A stretch of 64,000 nt of DNA from JBBRHQ01 sp963840235 (GTDB taxonomy: Bacteria; Actinomycetota; Thermoleophilia; Solirubrobacterales; 70-9), in NCBI GenBank assembly GCA_963840235.1, contig CAWIYC010000009.1, positions 169,825-233,824 of the forward strand. The letters run 5' to 3'. Shown here one piece after another: positions 50,000-58,802 of the stretch. The position numbers were made by a program, and so were the translations under genes. The notes under the pieces are model-generated. The model was given only the letters and a program-made list of their open reading frames with translations, did not search any database and had not been told where the DNA came from. How positions within the stretch are numbered: the first letter of the stretch is position 1; each line of letters starts with the position of its first letter.

Positions 50000-51898
50000 G
50001 TGGCTGAGGTCGCCGAGGGGTCGGTGGTGGAAGGGCGCTACCGGGTGTTGCAGCGGCTCGGGTCCGGCGGGATGGCCGACGTCTGGCTGGCCGAGGACAC
50101 TCACCTGGGCCGGCGGATCGCGCTGAAGGTCCTCCACAGGCGCTTCGCCCAGGACCGGGAGTTCGTCGAGCGCTTTCGCCGCGAGGCCGAGGCCGCCGCC
50201 TCGCTCCAGCACCCGAACATCGTCGCCGTCTTTGACCGCGGCGAGATCGATGGCACCTACTACATCGCCATGCAATTCGTCGAGGGCCGCTCGCTGAAGC
50301 AGCTGATCGATGCGGGCCTCACCCCGCCGCAGGCCTCTGCCCTGGTGATCCAGGTCCTCGAGGCGGCGAAGTTCGCCCACCGCCACAACGTCATCCACCG
50401 CGACCTCAAGCCGCAGAACGTGATCGTCGACTCCGAGGGAAGGGCCAGGGTGACCGATTTCGGCATCGCCAGGGCCGGTGTCTCGGAGATAACCCAGACG
50501 GGGTCGGTGATGGGGACCGCCCACTACCTCTCACCGGAGCAGGCGCAGGGCCTGGAGGTGACGGCGGCCTCCGATCTCTACTCGATCGGGGTGATCCTCT
50601 ACGAGGCGCTGACCCGCCGGGTCCCGTTCGAGGGAGAGAGCGCGGTCGCGGTCGCGCTGAAGCAGGTCTCGCAGGCGCCGCAGCGGCCGAGCGCGCTCAA
50701 CCCGGCGGTCTCGCCGTCGATGGACGCGGTGGTGATGCGGGCGCTGGAGAAGGACCCCGCCCGCCGCTTCCAGGACGCCGACGCCTTCATCGCGGCGCTC
50801 AATGCCGCCGAGCGCGATCAGGCGGGAGCCGGCGAGGGCACCGCTTCCTTCGCGCCGCTGCCCCCGGTGGTCGCGCCGGCGGCCGAGGCGGAGGCGGCCG
50901 AGGGCGGCGACGAAGAGGAGGAGGAGGAGGCGAAGCGACGGCGGCGGCGATGGATCCTGATCGGGATCGCGGTCCTGCTCGGCGTGCTGGCGGGCCTGGC
51001 GCTGACCCGGGACACCAGCACCGACGTGCCCAACGTCACCGACCCCTTCGGCACCCGGCAGACGCTCTCCGAAGCAATGGACCAGCTGGCTCGCGATGGC
51101 TTCGACCTGGCCGCGGTCAAGAGGGTGCACCGCGACGTTCCCCGTGACAGGGTGCTGGAGCAGGACCCCCTCCCCGGCAGCGCCCCCCTCGATTGCGCCT
51201 TCCTCAGCTTCTTCTGCAGCAAGCCGAAGGTGACCCTGACCGTCAGCTCCGGGCCGGGTCAGGGCAGTGTCCCCCGGGTCAGGGGGCTGTCGCGCCCGGC
51301 CGCCAGGAAGGCGCTCGAGGACGCCGGCTTCGAGGTCGCATTCGAGTCGATCAGCTCGGAGAGCGTGCCCGAGGGCGAGGTCGTCTCCACCGACCCGTCC
51401 GGCGGCACTCCCGCCCGGCTCGGCTCGCTGGTCACGGTCAGGGTCTCCAGCGGCCCGCGCCTGACCTCCGTCCCGGCGGTGGTCGGCCGCAGCGCCGACG
51501 CCGCCAAGCAGGCGATCAAGGGGCGGGGCCTGAACTACGCGGTCACCTTCCAGGAGAGCCAGAAGCCAACCGGCCAGGTGCTCGCGCAGTCTCCTGATGC
51601 CGGCACCCCGGTCGCCGTCGGCGACACTGTCAGCATCGTCGTCTCCCAGGGAGTGCAGAAGGTCCCGGTACCGAACGTGATCGGCGATCAGCGTTCGACC
51701 GCGGTCTCAGCGCTGCGAAACGCCGGCTTCTCCGTGACCGTCAACCTCCAGGACACCAGCGTCCCGGCCCAGGATGGCCGGGTCACCGACCAGTTCCCCG
51801 CCCCGGGCTCGGTTCGGGCCAAGGGAACCGAGGTGACGATCTTCGTCGGTCATCTGACCTCGACCACGACCGTTCCCACGACCCCGATTGCGCCATGA
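50000..51898 (+). CDS. pknB: Serine/threonine protein kinase PknB with four PASTA domains
   Basis: The 632-residue kinase has LGSGGMADVWLAED, VIHRDLKPQNVIVD, DFGIARAGVSEITQTG and GTAHYLSPEQAQG. One membrane helix (about 315-335) follows a poly-acidic/poly-arginine stretch, then four extracellular PASTA repeats (starting at VPNVTDPFG, VPRVRGLSR, VPAVVGRS and VPNVIGDQ). PASTA domains sense peptidoglycan fragments or lipid II. GTG start with GGGGGAAGG upstream. The stop overlaps the second ddl (ATGA). Confidence 0.94.
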   Translation: MAEVAEGSVVEGRYRVLQRLGSGGMADVWLAEDTHLGRRIALKVLHRRFAQDREFVERFRREAEAAASLQHPNIVAVFDRGEIDGTYYIAMQFVEGRSLKQLIDAGLTPPQASALVIQVLEAAKFAHRHNVIHRDLKPQNVIVDSEGRARVTDFGIARAGVSEITQTGSVMGTAHYLSPEQAQGLEVTAASDLYSIGVILYEALTRRVPFEGESAVAVALKQVSQAPQRPSALNPAVSPSMDAVVMRALEKDPARRFQDADAFIAALNAAERDQAGAGEGTASFAPLPPVVAPAAEAEAAEGGDEEEEEEAKRRRRRWILIGIAVLLGVLAGLALTRDTSTDVPNVTDPFGTRQTLSEAMDQLARDGFDLAAVKRVHRDVPRDRVLEQDPLPGSAPLDCAFLSFFCSKPKVTLTVSSGPGQGSVPRVRGLSRPAARKALEDAGFEVAFESISSESVPEGEVVSTDPSGGTPARLGSLVTVRVSSGPRLTSVPAVVGRSADAAKQAIKGRGLNYAVTFQESQKPTGQVLAQSPDAGTPVAVGDTVSIVVSQGVQKVPVPNVIGDQRSTAVSALRNAGFSVTVNLQDTSVPAQDGRVTDQFPAPGSVRAKGTEVTIFVGHLTSTTTVPTTPIAP

Positions 51899-52863
51899 GG
51901 GTCGCGGTCCTCTCCGGCGGGCGCTCGAGCGAGCACGATGTCTCCCTGCGCTCTGGGGCATCGGTGGCCGCCGGGCTGGCCGAGGCCGGGCACGAGGTGA
52001 TCGAGGTCCTGATCTCGCGCCAAGGGGAGTGGAGCTGCGGCGACGAGCGGGTCGAGGTCGCGCCCGGCGCCGGCCTCCTCGGCGCCGATGCCGCCTTCCC
52101 GGTCCTGCACGGACCCTTCGGCGAGGACGGCTCGGTCCAGGGGCTGCTGGAGTGCCTCGACGTCCCCTACGTCGGCTGCGACGTGCTCTCCTCGGCGCTC
52201 TGCATGGACAAGCTGACGCTGAAGCGCCTGTTCGCGGAGCGCGGCATCCCCCAGGTCGACTTCGTCCAGGCGGGCGAGCCGGGCTGGCGCAAGCGAGCCG
52301 CCGCGATGGGCCTGCCGCTCTGGGTCAAGCCCTCCCGGCTTGGCTCCAGCGTCGGCATCAGCAAGGTGACTTCGCCCGAGGCGGCGCTGGAGGAGGCGGT
52401 CGCCCTCGCCGGCCGCCACGACCCGCGGGTGATCGTCGAGGCTCCCGCCCACGGCCGCGAGGTCGAGTGCTCGGTACTCGGCAATGAGGACCCCGAGACC
52501 TCGCAGCCGGGAGAGATCGTCACCCAGGCCGACTGGTACGACTTCGAGGCCAAGTACTCCGAGGGGGGGATGGAGCTGCTTGTGCCCGCCCCCATCGGTG
52601 ACGAGGCTCTCGCCCGGGTGCGGGATCTCGCCGCCCGTGTCTTCGCCCTCGCCGGGTGCAGCGGCCTCGCCCGCTGCGACTTCTTCGTCGAGCCCGACGG
52701 CGAGGTTCTCGTCAACGAGATCAACACGATCCCGGGGTTCACCGAGACCAGCGTCTACGCCAAGCTGTTCGAAGCCGGCGGGATCCCCTACCCGCAGCTG
52801 GTCGAGCGCCTGGTCGAGCTCGCCCTCGAGCGCCACCGAACCGCCCGCTCCTTCGAGTTCTGA
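51895..52863 (+). CDS. ddl: D-alanine--D-alanine ligase (second of two)
   Basis: The 322-residue ATP-grasp ligase has LSGGRSSEHDVSLRSG, LHGPFGEDGSVQGLLE, KPSRLGSSVGISKV, YDFEAKYSEGG and NEINTIPGFTETSVYAKLF. As in the first copy, Tyr in DFEAKY suggests D-Ala. It is translationally coupled to pknB, which suggests co-regulation with wall synthesis. I cannot tell which copy is the main ligase; this one lies closer to canonical cell-wall genes. Confidence 0.9.
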   Translation: MRVAVLSGGRSSEHDVSLRSGASVAAGLAEAGHEVIEVLISRQGEWSCGDERVEVAPGAGLLGADAAFPVLHGPFGEDGSVQGLLECLDVPYVGCDVLSSALCMDKLTLKRLFAERGIPQVDFVQAGEPGWRKRAAAMGLPLWVKPSRLGSSVGISKVTSPEAALEEAVALAGRHDPRVIVEAPAHGREVECSVLGNEDPETSQPGEIVTQADWYDFEAKYSEGGMELLVPAPIGDEALARVRDLAARVFALAGCSGLARCDFFVEPDGEVLVNEINTIPGFTETSVYAKLFEAGGIPYPQLVERLVELALERHRTARSFEF

Positions 52864-52904
52864 CGGCGCTCCGGAGGGTCGACGTTCCTGTAGATCCCGG
52901 CGCG

Positions 52905-53040
52905 CTAGACGCTGACGGTTCCGACGACGCTTCGCGCTTCGGGAAGGGGCTCGCCCGAACGCTTGAGCTCTTCGAGGAACATGGCGATGGCCACACGGAT
53001 CTCCCGCTCCGCCTCTTCACGGGTGTCTCTCCGGTGTCTC
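52905..53040 (-). pseudogene. Remnant of a HicB-family antitoxin
   Basis: On the minus strand the frame ending at 52905 reads TREEAEREIRVAIAMFLEEL and then GEPLPEARSVVGTV, matching the C-terminus of HicB antitoxins. Upstream, in another frame, PAWPAFGETPER resembles the segment that should precede it, so a frameshift and truncation have broken the gene. No HicA toxin is recognisable nearby. It accounts for most of the 233-base gap between ddl and the kinase gene. Confidence 0.55.
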
Positions 53041-53096
53041 GCCGAATGCTGGCCACGCGGGTCGTGTCAGCTTTGCCAAGAGTTCTGAGCCGGGGC

Positions 53097-54629
53097 TCAG
53101 TCGAACAGCCGGGCGTCGGTGATCTCGACCCTGTACCCACCGCTGACCGGCGCCAGCTTGGTGATCCAGAGGAGGTAGTCGCGAAAATCCCTGCCGCCGG
53201 TGTCGAGCGCCAGCGTCTGGTTGACCCCCATGTCGGTCTTCTCGCCGACCGGGGTCCACCCCCCCAGCGGGTCGGCGGCGTCCGGCTCGGGGGCCGAGGC
53301 AGCGCCATAGACCTGCAGGTCCCAGCCGCCCTTGGCCGAGCGGACCACGAGCGACTTGGCGGCGACCGGGTCGGCGGCCGTCAGGTAGATGCCGACCCCC
53401 TCCTTCGCCTCCGGGAAGTTGGTCTCGTAGGTCTCGGTCGTCCAGGCGCCGCCGGTGATCGCCGGGTTGTTGTCGATCGGCTGGGAGAGGAGCTCCGGAT
53501 GCTCGTCGTCGTCACCGAGCGGATCGAAGTCGGTCGCCGAGGTGACCTCGACCGCGGTCTTGCCCCCGCCCGCCGGGCCGCCGGCCCCGGCACCGCCGCC
53601 GCCGAACCAGCCGCTGGAGATCCCGTATACGAGCGCGAGCACGATCGCGGCCGCGGCGAGGACCAGGCCAAATCCCGACCAGGACCAACGGAAGCCACCC
53701 GCGAGCCGTCGCCGCGGCGGCGGCACAGCGTCGAGGACGCTGGTCGCCTCACCGCTGGTGGACCCGGCCCTGGCCGCCTCCACCTCGAGCGCCGTCTCGA
53801 GGTCCGCGATCATCTCCTCCACCCGCTGGTAGCGCCTCTCCGGTGCCTTGGAGGTCGCCCGCTCGACCACCAGCGCGGCAGCGGCGGAGATCTCCGGGCG
53901 CCGCCGCTGCACGTCGGGGAGCTCCTCGTTGACGTGCTTCATCGCGACGCCGACCTGGCTGTCGGCGCTGAAAGGGACCTCCCCGGTCAGCATCTCGTAG
54001 AGGACGACCCCCAGCGAGTAGAGGTCGGAGCGGGGGTCGGCCCCGTGCCCCATCGCCTGCTCGGGGGCGACGTAGTCGGTGGTCCCCAGGACGCGGCCGG
54101 TGGCGGTGAGGCCGTCCTGCTCGAGCTGGCGCGAGATGCCGAAGTCGGTCAGCTTCGCCCGCCCCCCGGCGTCGATCAGCACGTTCTGGGGCTTGATGTC
54201 GCGGTGGACCATCTGCCGGGCATGGGCGAGGGCGAGGGCGCGGGCGATCTCGATCGAGTAGGCGAGGGCCTCCTGCACGTCGAGCGCGCCGACGCGGCTG
54301 ATCCGCTGCTTCAGCGTCTCCCCCTCGACGTACTCGAAGACGATGTAGGGGTGGCCGCCGTCCTCGCCGGCGTCGATCACGGCGACGACGTTCGGGTGCG
54401 AGATCTTCGCCACGGCCCTCGCCTCCTGGCGAAAGCGCTGCAGCTGGTCGGGCTGCTCGGACATCTCGCGGTGCATGACCTTGACCGCGACCGGTCGGTC
54501 GAGGGTCTCGTCGCGGGCCAGGTAGACGGTGGACATGCCGCCGCTGCCGAGCTTGGCCTCGAGCCGGTAACGGTCGGAGAGGACCGTCCCGATCATCTGT
54601 GCTGATGTCGAGCGTGCGTTCATCTGCAT
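53097..54629 (-). CDS. Serine/threonine protein kinase with extracellular beta-rich C-terminus
   Basis: The 510-residue kinase has KLGSGGMSTVYLARDE, VAVKVMH, MVHRDIKPQNVLID, LTDFGISRQLEQDG and GTTDYVAPEQAMG. One membrane helix (about 325-345) and a Gly-rich linker lead to an outer domain of about 150 residues (DNNPAITGGAWTTETY, GGWDLQVYGAAS, DYLLWITKLAP), reminiscent of discoidin-like ligand-binding folds but not assignable. It is divergent from the DsbA-like gene, with only 20 bases between starts. It lies on the opposite strand from the pknB cluster. Confidence 0.88.
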   Translation of the reverse strand: MQMNARSTSAQMIGTVLSDRYRLEAKLGSGGMSTVYLARDETLDRPVAVKVMHREMSEQPDQLQRFRQEARAVAKISHPNVVAVIDAGEDGGHPYIVFEYVEGETLKQRISRVGALDVQEALAYSIEIARALALAHARQMVHRDIKPQNVLIDAGGRAKLTDFGISRQLEQDGLTATGRVLGTTDYVAPEQAMGHGADPRSDLYSLGVVLYEMLTGEVPFSADSQVGVAMKHVNEELPDVQRRRPEISAAAALVVERATSKAPERRYQRVEEMIADLETALEVEAARAGSTSGEATSVLDAVPPPRRRLAGGFRWSWSGFGLVLAAAAIVLALVYGISSGWFGGGGAGAGGPAGGGKTAVEVTSATDFDPLGDDDEHPELLSQPIDNNPAITGGAWTTETYETNFPEAKEGVGIYLTAADPVAAKSLVVRSAKGGWDLQVYGAASAPEPDAADPLGGWTPVGEKTDMGVNQTLALDTGGRDFRDYLLWITKLAPVSGGYRVEITDARLFD

Positions 54630-54649
54630 ATGGATATTGTCAGCGCCCC

Positions 54650-55663
54650 GTGTCGGTGGAGGTTCGCTACTACACAGATCCTGCCTGCTCCTGGTCGTGG
54701 GGTGCCGAGCCCAAGCTTCGCAGGCTGATCTGGGAGTTCGACGGGGAGCTCGACTTCCGCTGGATCATGGGGGGTCTTGCCAGACAGTATGGGGCCGATT
54801 ACCGCGACGAGGAGGGCTCGATCGGGTCCGGCCCGAGCTGCTTCGCGGACCTGATGTCGCACTGGCTCGACGTCGGCGGGGAGACCGGGATGCCGTCCGA
54901 TCCGAGGATCTGGACCGAGAACCCGCTCTCGAGCACCTACCCGGCCTGCATGGCGGTGAAGGCGGCCTGCGAGCAGGGGCCCGATGCGGCCTACCGCTAC
55001 CTGCGCAGGGTCCGCGAGGGGATCTTCATCGAGCGCCGCAAGCTAGACCATGCTGATGCGCTCGCCGCCGAGGCCGGCCCTGCCCGCCTTGACGCGGAGC
55101 GCTTCCGGCTCGACCTCGGCTCGCACGCCATCGTCGAGGCCTTCGGCGCCGACCTCGACGAGGTCCGCGATGTCCCCGCGGAGGCCCGGGCGGAGGGGAA
55201 GGTGCGCCGGACGGAGGGGCACGAGAGGGTCAGCCTTCCCTCGGCCGTGTTCATCGGCGCCGACGGCAGCCGCCACGGCGTCTGGGGCTGGAAGCCCCTC
55301 GAGGCCTATCGCGAGGCGGCGCTGGCGGCCGGAGCCAGGAAGGTCAACGACGGCCCGCTGGCTCCGCTGGAGGCGATCGAGCGCTTCGGCCGGATCACGA
55401 CCAAGGAGGCGGAGATCCTCAGCGGCAGCCCCAGCCCGGTCGTCTGCGCCGAGCTCTGGAACCTGGCCAAGGAGTGGCGGCTGCGCCCGCTCCGGGCGCT
55501 GACCGGGACGATCTGGGAGAAGGCCTGCCTAGACGAGCAGGATGCGGCGTCTGCAAGTCTGGTGGAAGGCGTCACTCTCCCCTTTCGTCTGCGCTCTCGG
55601 CGGCCACGGGCAGTTCCTCGCTCTGCTTGCGGTACCGAACGAACTCCGCCGGAACGCCCATGA
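54650..55663 (+). CDS. DsbA-family thioredoxin-fold protein with a single active-site cysteine
   Basis: The protein (337 residues from the GTG at 54650) starts VEVRYYTDPACSWSWGAEPK, the place of the CxxC in FrnE/DsbA-like proteins, but reads CSWS, so only one cysteine remains. Later PSAVFIGADGSRHGVWGWKP fits the cis-proline region of the fold. No signal peptide is visible, so it is probably cytoplasmic. Its last 30 or so residues are Arg/Pro-rich and overlap the convergent acyltransferase gene by 92 bases. Confidence 0.7.
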   Translation: MSVEVRYYTDPACSWSWGAEPKLRRLIWEFDGELDFRWIMGGLARQYGADYRDEEGSIGSGPSCFADLMSHWLDVGGETGMPSDPRIWTENPLSSTYPACMAVKAACEQGPDAAYRYLRRVREGIFIERRKLDHADALAAEAGPARLDAERFRLDLGSHAIVEAFGADLDEVRDVPAEARAEGKVRRTEGHERVSLPSAVFIGADGSRHGVWGWKPLEAYREAALAAGARKVNDGPLAPLEAIERFGRITTKEAEILSGSPSPVVCAELWNLAKEWRLRPLRALTGTIWEKACLDEQDAASASLVEGVTLPFRLRSRRPRAVPRSACGTERTPPERP

Positions 55664-56321
55664 CGACACTGTTCGCATCGAACGAGCGAGTAACGATTGT
55701 TCCCGCTCCCACCACGCAGCCCGGGCCCAATTGCACACCAGCAAGGATGATCGCACCCGCGCCCAGCCAGCAGCCATCGCCGATCGCGATGGCCTCGTCG
55801 CGCACCCCCTGCGATCGAATCGGCGCGCTGAGGTCATCGAATTGATGATTCTGGCTGTGAATCGAAACACGCTGGCCCATCAACACGTTGTCGCCGATCG
55901 TGACACCACCTGCACAGCCGATAAAGGAGTAGTCACCAATCGAGGAGTGGCTGCCGACAGTCAAGCCAGTACCAAGGTGCCACAGAACGCTCGTGCACTC
56001 GATCAGCGAGTACTTTCCCACGGTGACTCGACTTCCCAGGCGGATGCCGTCGCGAGAAAGGCAGCGCAATCGGCAGCCGTGCTCCAGGACCGATCCCGAG
56101 TCGATCGTGAGGTGGCGGCGGTGCCTGATGCTGCATCCGGATTCGACGAATCGGATCCGTCCGCCGCGCACACCGATCAGTTTGACTTGCGCCCGAGCCA
56201 GCGCCACGAATCTGGCACCGACCTCGATCAGCAGGTCATTCGGAGAGATCGCTGGGTCCAGCTCGTAGGAGTCATCGGCTCGGACCCGTTGGATGATCCG
56301 CTGGACGAAGAGTCGAAGCAC
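55572..56321 (-). CDS. Left-handed beta-helix (hexapeptide) acyltransferase
   Basis: Hexapeptide repeats are clear from about residue 70 (IDSGSVLEHGCRL, RLGSRVTVGKYSLI, LTVGSHSSIGDYSFIG, VTIGDNVLMGQRVSI). HSQNHQF carries the usual catalytic His, and IGDGCWLGAGAIILAGV, VGAGTIVTRSF and VVMGVPAEFVR follow. Such enzymes O-acetylate sugars in surface polysaccharides. I chose the GTG at 56321, one base after the glycosyltransferase stop; an ATG at 56357 is possible. Confidence 0.82.
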   Translation of the reverse strand: MLRLFVQRIIQRVRADDSYELDPAISPNDLLIEVGARFVALARAQVKLIGVRGGRIRFVESGCSIRHRRHLTIDSGSVLEHGCRLRCLSRDGIRLGSRVTVGKYSLIECTSVLWHLGTGLTVGSHSSIGDYSFIGCAGGVTIGDNVLMGQRVSIHSQNHQFDDLSAPIRSQGVRDEAIAIGDGCWLGAGAIILAGVQLGPGCVVGAGTIVTRSFDANSVVMGVPAEFVRYRKQSEELPVAAESADERGE

Positions 56322-56322
56322 G

Positions 56323-57468
56323 TTAGTTCGCGTCTCTGGATTCGGTGCAAAGTGCATCAAGGCTCGACGCCACCCTGGAATCGAACGCCGCTTGAGAGAA
56401 TTGGGCTCTGGCCATCGCGTACAGGTCGGGATCGACTGGCGGCCCGTCAGCGAGAAATCCCATGTCAGGCTGGTCGACAGATACAAGCGGGATGCGTGAA
56501 CGAATGTCCGGGGGGAAGCCCTGAACCGCTTGCATCGTTGCGACAACTGGACGCCCGGCCATCAGCGACTCCAGCACCTTGACCTTGATCCCGCCCCCCA
56601 AACGGAGCGGAGCCAGCGTGAGGTCAACTTGAGCGTAGAAGTCCTCGACATGGGAGACCGGGCCGAGCACCTCTAGATCGCCGCCGCCGTCGAGCTGCTC
56701 AGAGGAGAGTCCGGCGACCACCGTGCTCCATCCCTGCCGTTTCAGCGCCGGCCCCCAATAGCGCTTCAGGAGATCAAAGGCATCAAGATTCGGCCAGTAG
56801 TCGAAGTTGGCAAGGAATCCCGCGACTCGCGGCTGTCCCGTTGCGCGTGGCGCCACCCTGCCGACCGCGGACGGCGTCGGCAGCCAAGTGACTTCCCGCT
56901 CGACCTGACGACGCAGGGCGTTCGCGTCGGTATAGCCGGCGGTGCTCAAGGTTGCCGCACGATTTGCCCAGCGGCGCTCGGCCTTTCGGATCCCGACCTC
57001 TTGGAGCCGGGCGGTGAGCCGCGTGAGCCCGTGGCGCTGTTCGATCTCCGCGACGATGAAGGCACTCCACAGGTCGGACAGATCGAGCCAAAGTTCGGTT
57101 CCTGAAGCGTCGTCTACGTACGGCGCAGCGCGGACCTGGGTCACGATGAGGACATCAGGACCAATTTCCGAAACGACTCTGGAGAGGCCGCGGATCCGCC
57201 CCCCCGTCATCGTCGGGAGTGGCAGCAGAGCACGCTTGAGCTCTCCAATCCAGTCGGGTATCCGTCGCGCACCCAGCGGCGGCGTTTCCACAGGCCGAAG
57301 ATCTAGGGAGGTGCCTGTCGGTGGCTCGGACCCCTGTTCCGCGACGTAGGCGACGCTCACCTCGTGCCCCGCCTTGACGGTTGCGCCGATCAATGCGAGC
57401 ACGCGCTGACCCCCCCCGTGGGGGATTGGCTGCCACGGGTCATCGAGAGCGAGGACGCAAACTCGCAT
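56323..57468 (-). CDS. Glycosyltransferase, family 4 type
   Basis: The 381-residue protein has an N-terminal Rossmann-like start (VCVLALDDPWQPIPHGGGQR) and a GT-B C-terminal half with VAGFLANFDYWPNLDAFDLL, WSTVVAGLSSEQL, VEDFYAQVDLTLAPLRLGGG, and GIKVKVLESLMAGRPVVAT, the nucleotide-sugar site of GT4 enzymes. Donor and acceptor are unknown. The ATG at 57468 gives the family start. The 201 bases before the next gene (57469-57669) hold nothing convincing. Confidence 0.85.
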   Translation of the reverse strand: MRVCVLALDDPWQPIPHGGGQRVLALIGATVKAGHEVSVAYVAEQGSEPPTGTSLDLRPVETPPLGARRIPDWIGELKRALLPLPTMTGGRIRGLSRVVSEIGPDVLIVTQVRAAPYVDDASGTELWLDLSDLWSAFIVAEIEQRHGLTRLTARLQEVGIRKAERRWANRAATLSTAGYTDANALRRQVEREVTWLPTPSAVGRVAPRATGQPRVAGFLANFDYWPNLDAFDLLKRYWGPALKRQGWSTVVAGLSSEQLDGGGDLEVLGPVSHVEDFYAQVDLTLAPLRLGGGIKVKVLESLMAGRPVVATMQAVQGFPPDIRSRIPLVSVDQPDMGFLADGPPVDPDLYAMARAQFSQAAFDSRVASSLDALCTESRDAN

Positions 57469-57669
57469 GATGGGTGAACTATGAGCCATTGGGCCAGGTC
57501 CCCGAGTTGCTTGGGGCGGTTTCGCCGGGACCGCCGTGGGACGACTGGGATGGAGCGCTTCGTGTACGAACAGTGGATCCACTGGCCTGCGATTGATGCT
57601 GACGACAACCGCCCCCCCAGCGCCGGAGGCTCACGCGATGGGTGCGGAAGGAGCACACCGCGCTTCGCG

Positions 57670-58756
57670 TCAGGCGCGGAGGTGGCGGTCGAGCAACCGG
57701 GCCCAGCGAGCGCGAGCCGCAACCTCGCTGAAGTGAACTCGAAGGGACGATAGGACGCTGGCATGCACGGCGGGGGACTGGGCCTCTCCGCCTGCTTGCC
57801 ACCAACGCGTCAACTCAGCGGCCAGGGAGGGTATGTCCCGTGGGATGACTCTCAGTGCATCTGGAAACAATGGGGCGAGATCGTTTGGACCGCCTCCCGG
57901 GAATGCAAGGACCTTGCAGCCGGACGCGAGAGCCTCGAGTATCACGTTTCCGAACGGCTCTGGATGCAGGGAAGGAACGACAACGAGTGCCGCCCTCCTC
58001 AAAGCCCGCTCTGGGGCTCTGGTAAACGGCTCCAATGACCACCCGGCGGCAGTACTCCGTCGCTCTAGCTCCTCAGCGGCTGCTCGGAACGGGCTGTCTG
58101 AACCCTCGGCGCCGACAAAGGTCAGCGGCGGAGTGTCAGCTTGATCCCGGAAGGCGAGCTCATATGCGTCGCAGAGCGTGAACTGTCCCTTCCAGGCGTT
58201 GAGTCGCCCGAGGTAAAGGATCCCGGTACGCGGCTGGAAATCCTCAGCGGGACCGGCAAGCCAGGAGTCCTCAAGCCAGTTCCAAGCCGCTGTCTGAGAC
58301 GGTTCCATTCCGCCGCATGCGCGCCACTGAGTACCCACGTCGGAGGAGATCGGCTACAACCGCTGCGACGCGTCGGGAGTGAAACTTGGAGAGAAGGCGG
58401 TGACGAATTGAAGAGGGAGAGACCCACTCGCGGAGTATCAGGAGACGGGGGCGGACGTCGCCGGCGCACATGACGACCGCCGAGGTGTTGTAGATCGTCG
58501 CATCGGATTCGCGCTTTCTCCTCGGGAGCAACGCTCGAGGTCCGTCGAGCCCCCTGCTTGACGCGACCAGGACATCCGCCTCCTCGGCCGAGATTCCTCG
58601 ATCGGCAGCTAGTTCCGTCAGACCCCGCTCTCCTCGGGCAGCCGGAAGCAGCAGCCTGGGCTCGGTGCCCAGATCGGCGAGGACTCTGGCCAAGCGCACC
58701 GCCGACCGATCCGAGCCGAATGCCTCCCGGCTACTGCAGACGATGTCGAGTCTCAT
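57670..58756 (-). pseudogene. Frameshifted family-4 glycosyltransferase
   Basis: The first part (from ATG 58756) reads DIVCSSREAFGSDRSAVRLA through SKFHSRRVAAVVA. The second part, in another frame, continues SSDVGTQW, GILYLGRLNAWKGQFTL, LTFVGAEGSDSPFR, VVPSLHPEPFGNVILEALAS and GCKVLAFPGGGP. Removing one G near 58351 joins them as VVAISSDVGTQW, so a one-base insertion explains the break. The result is a truncated N-terminal protein of 161 residues, unless this is a sequencing error. Confidence 0.75.
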
Positions 58757-58802
58757 CCCAATCCCCTGCAGTCACCGCGTTGGCCCCTGGGCCCCCAGAG
58801 GT

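Noticed and set aside
51136..51160. Possible third copy of the palindromic repeat in pknB (GTGACAGGG)
   Set aside because: Only 8-9 bases match and no second terminus is present within 120 bases; it is a normal PASTA coding sequence.
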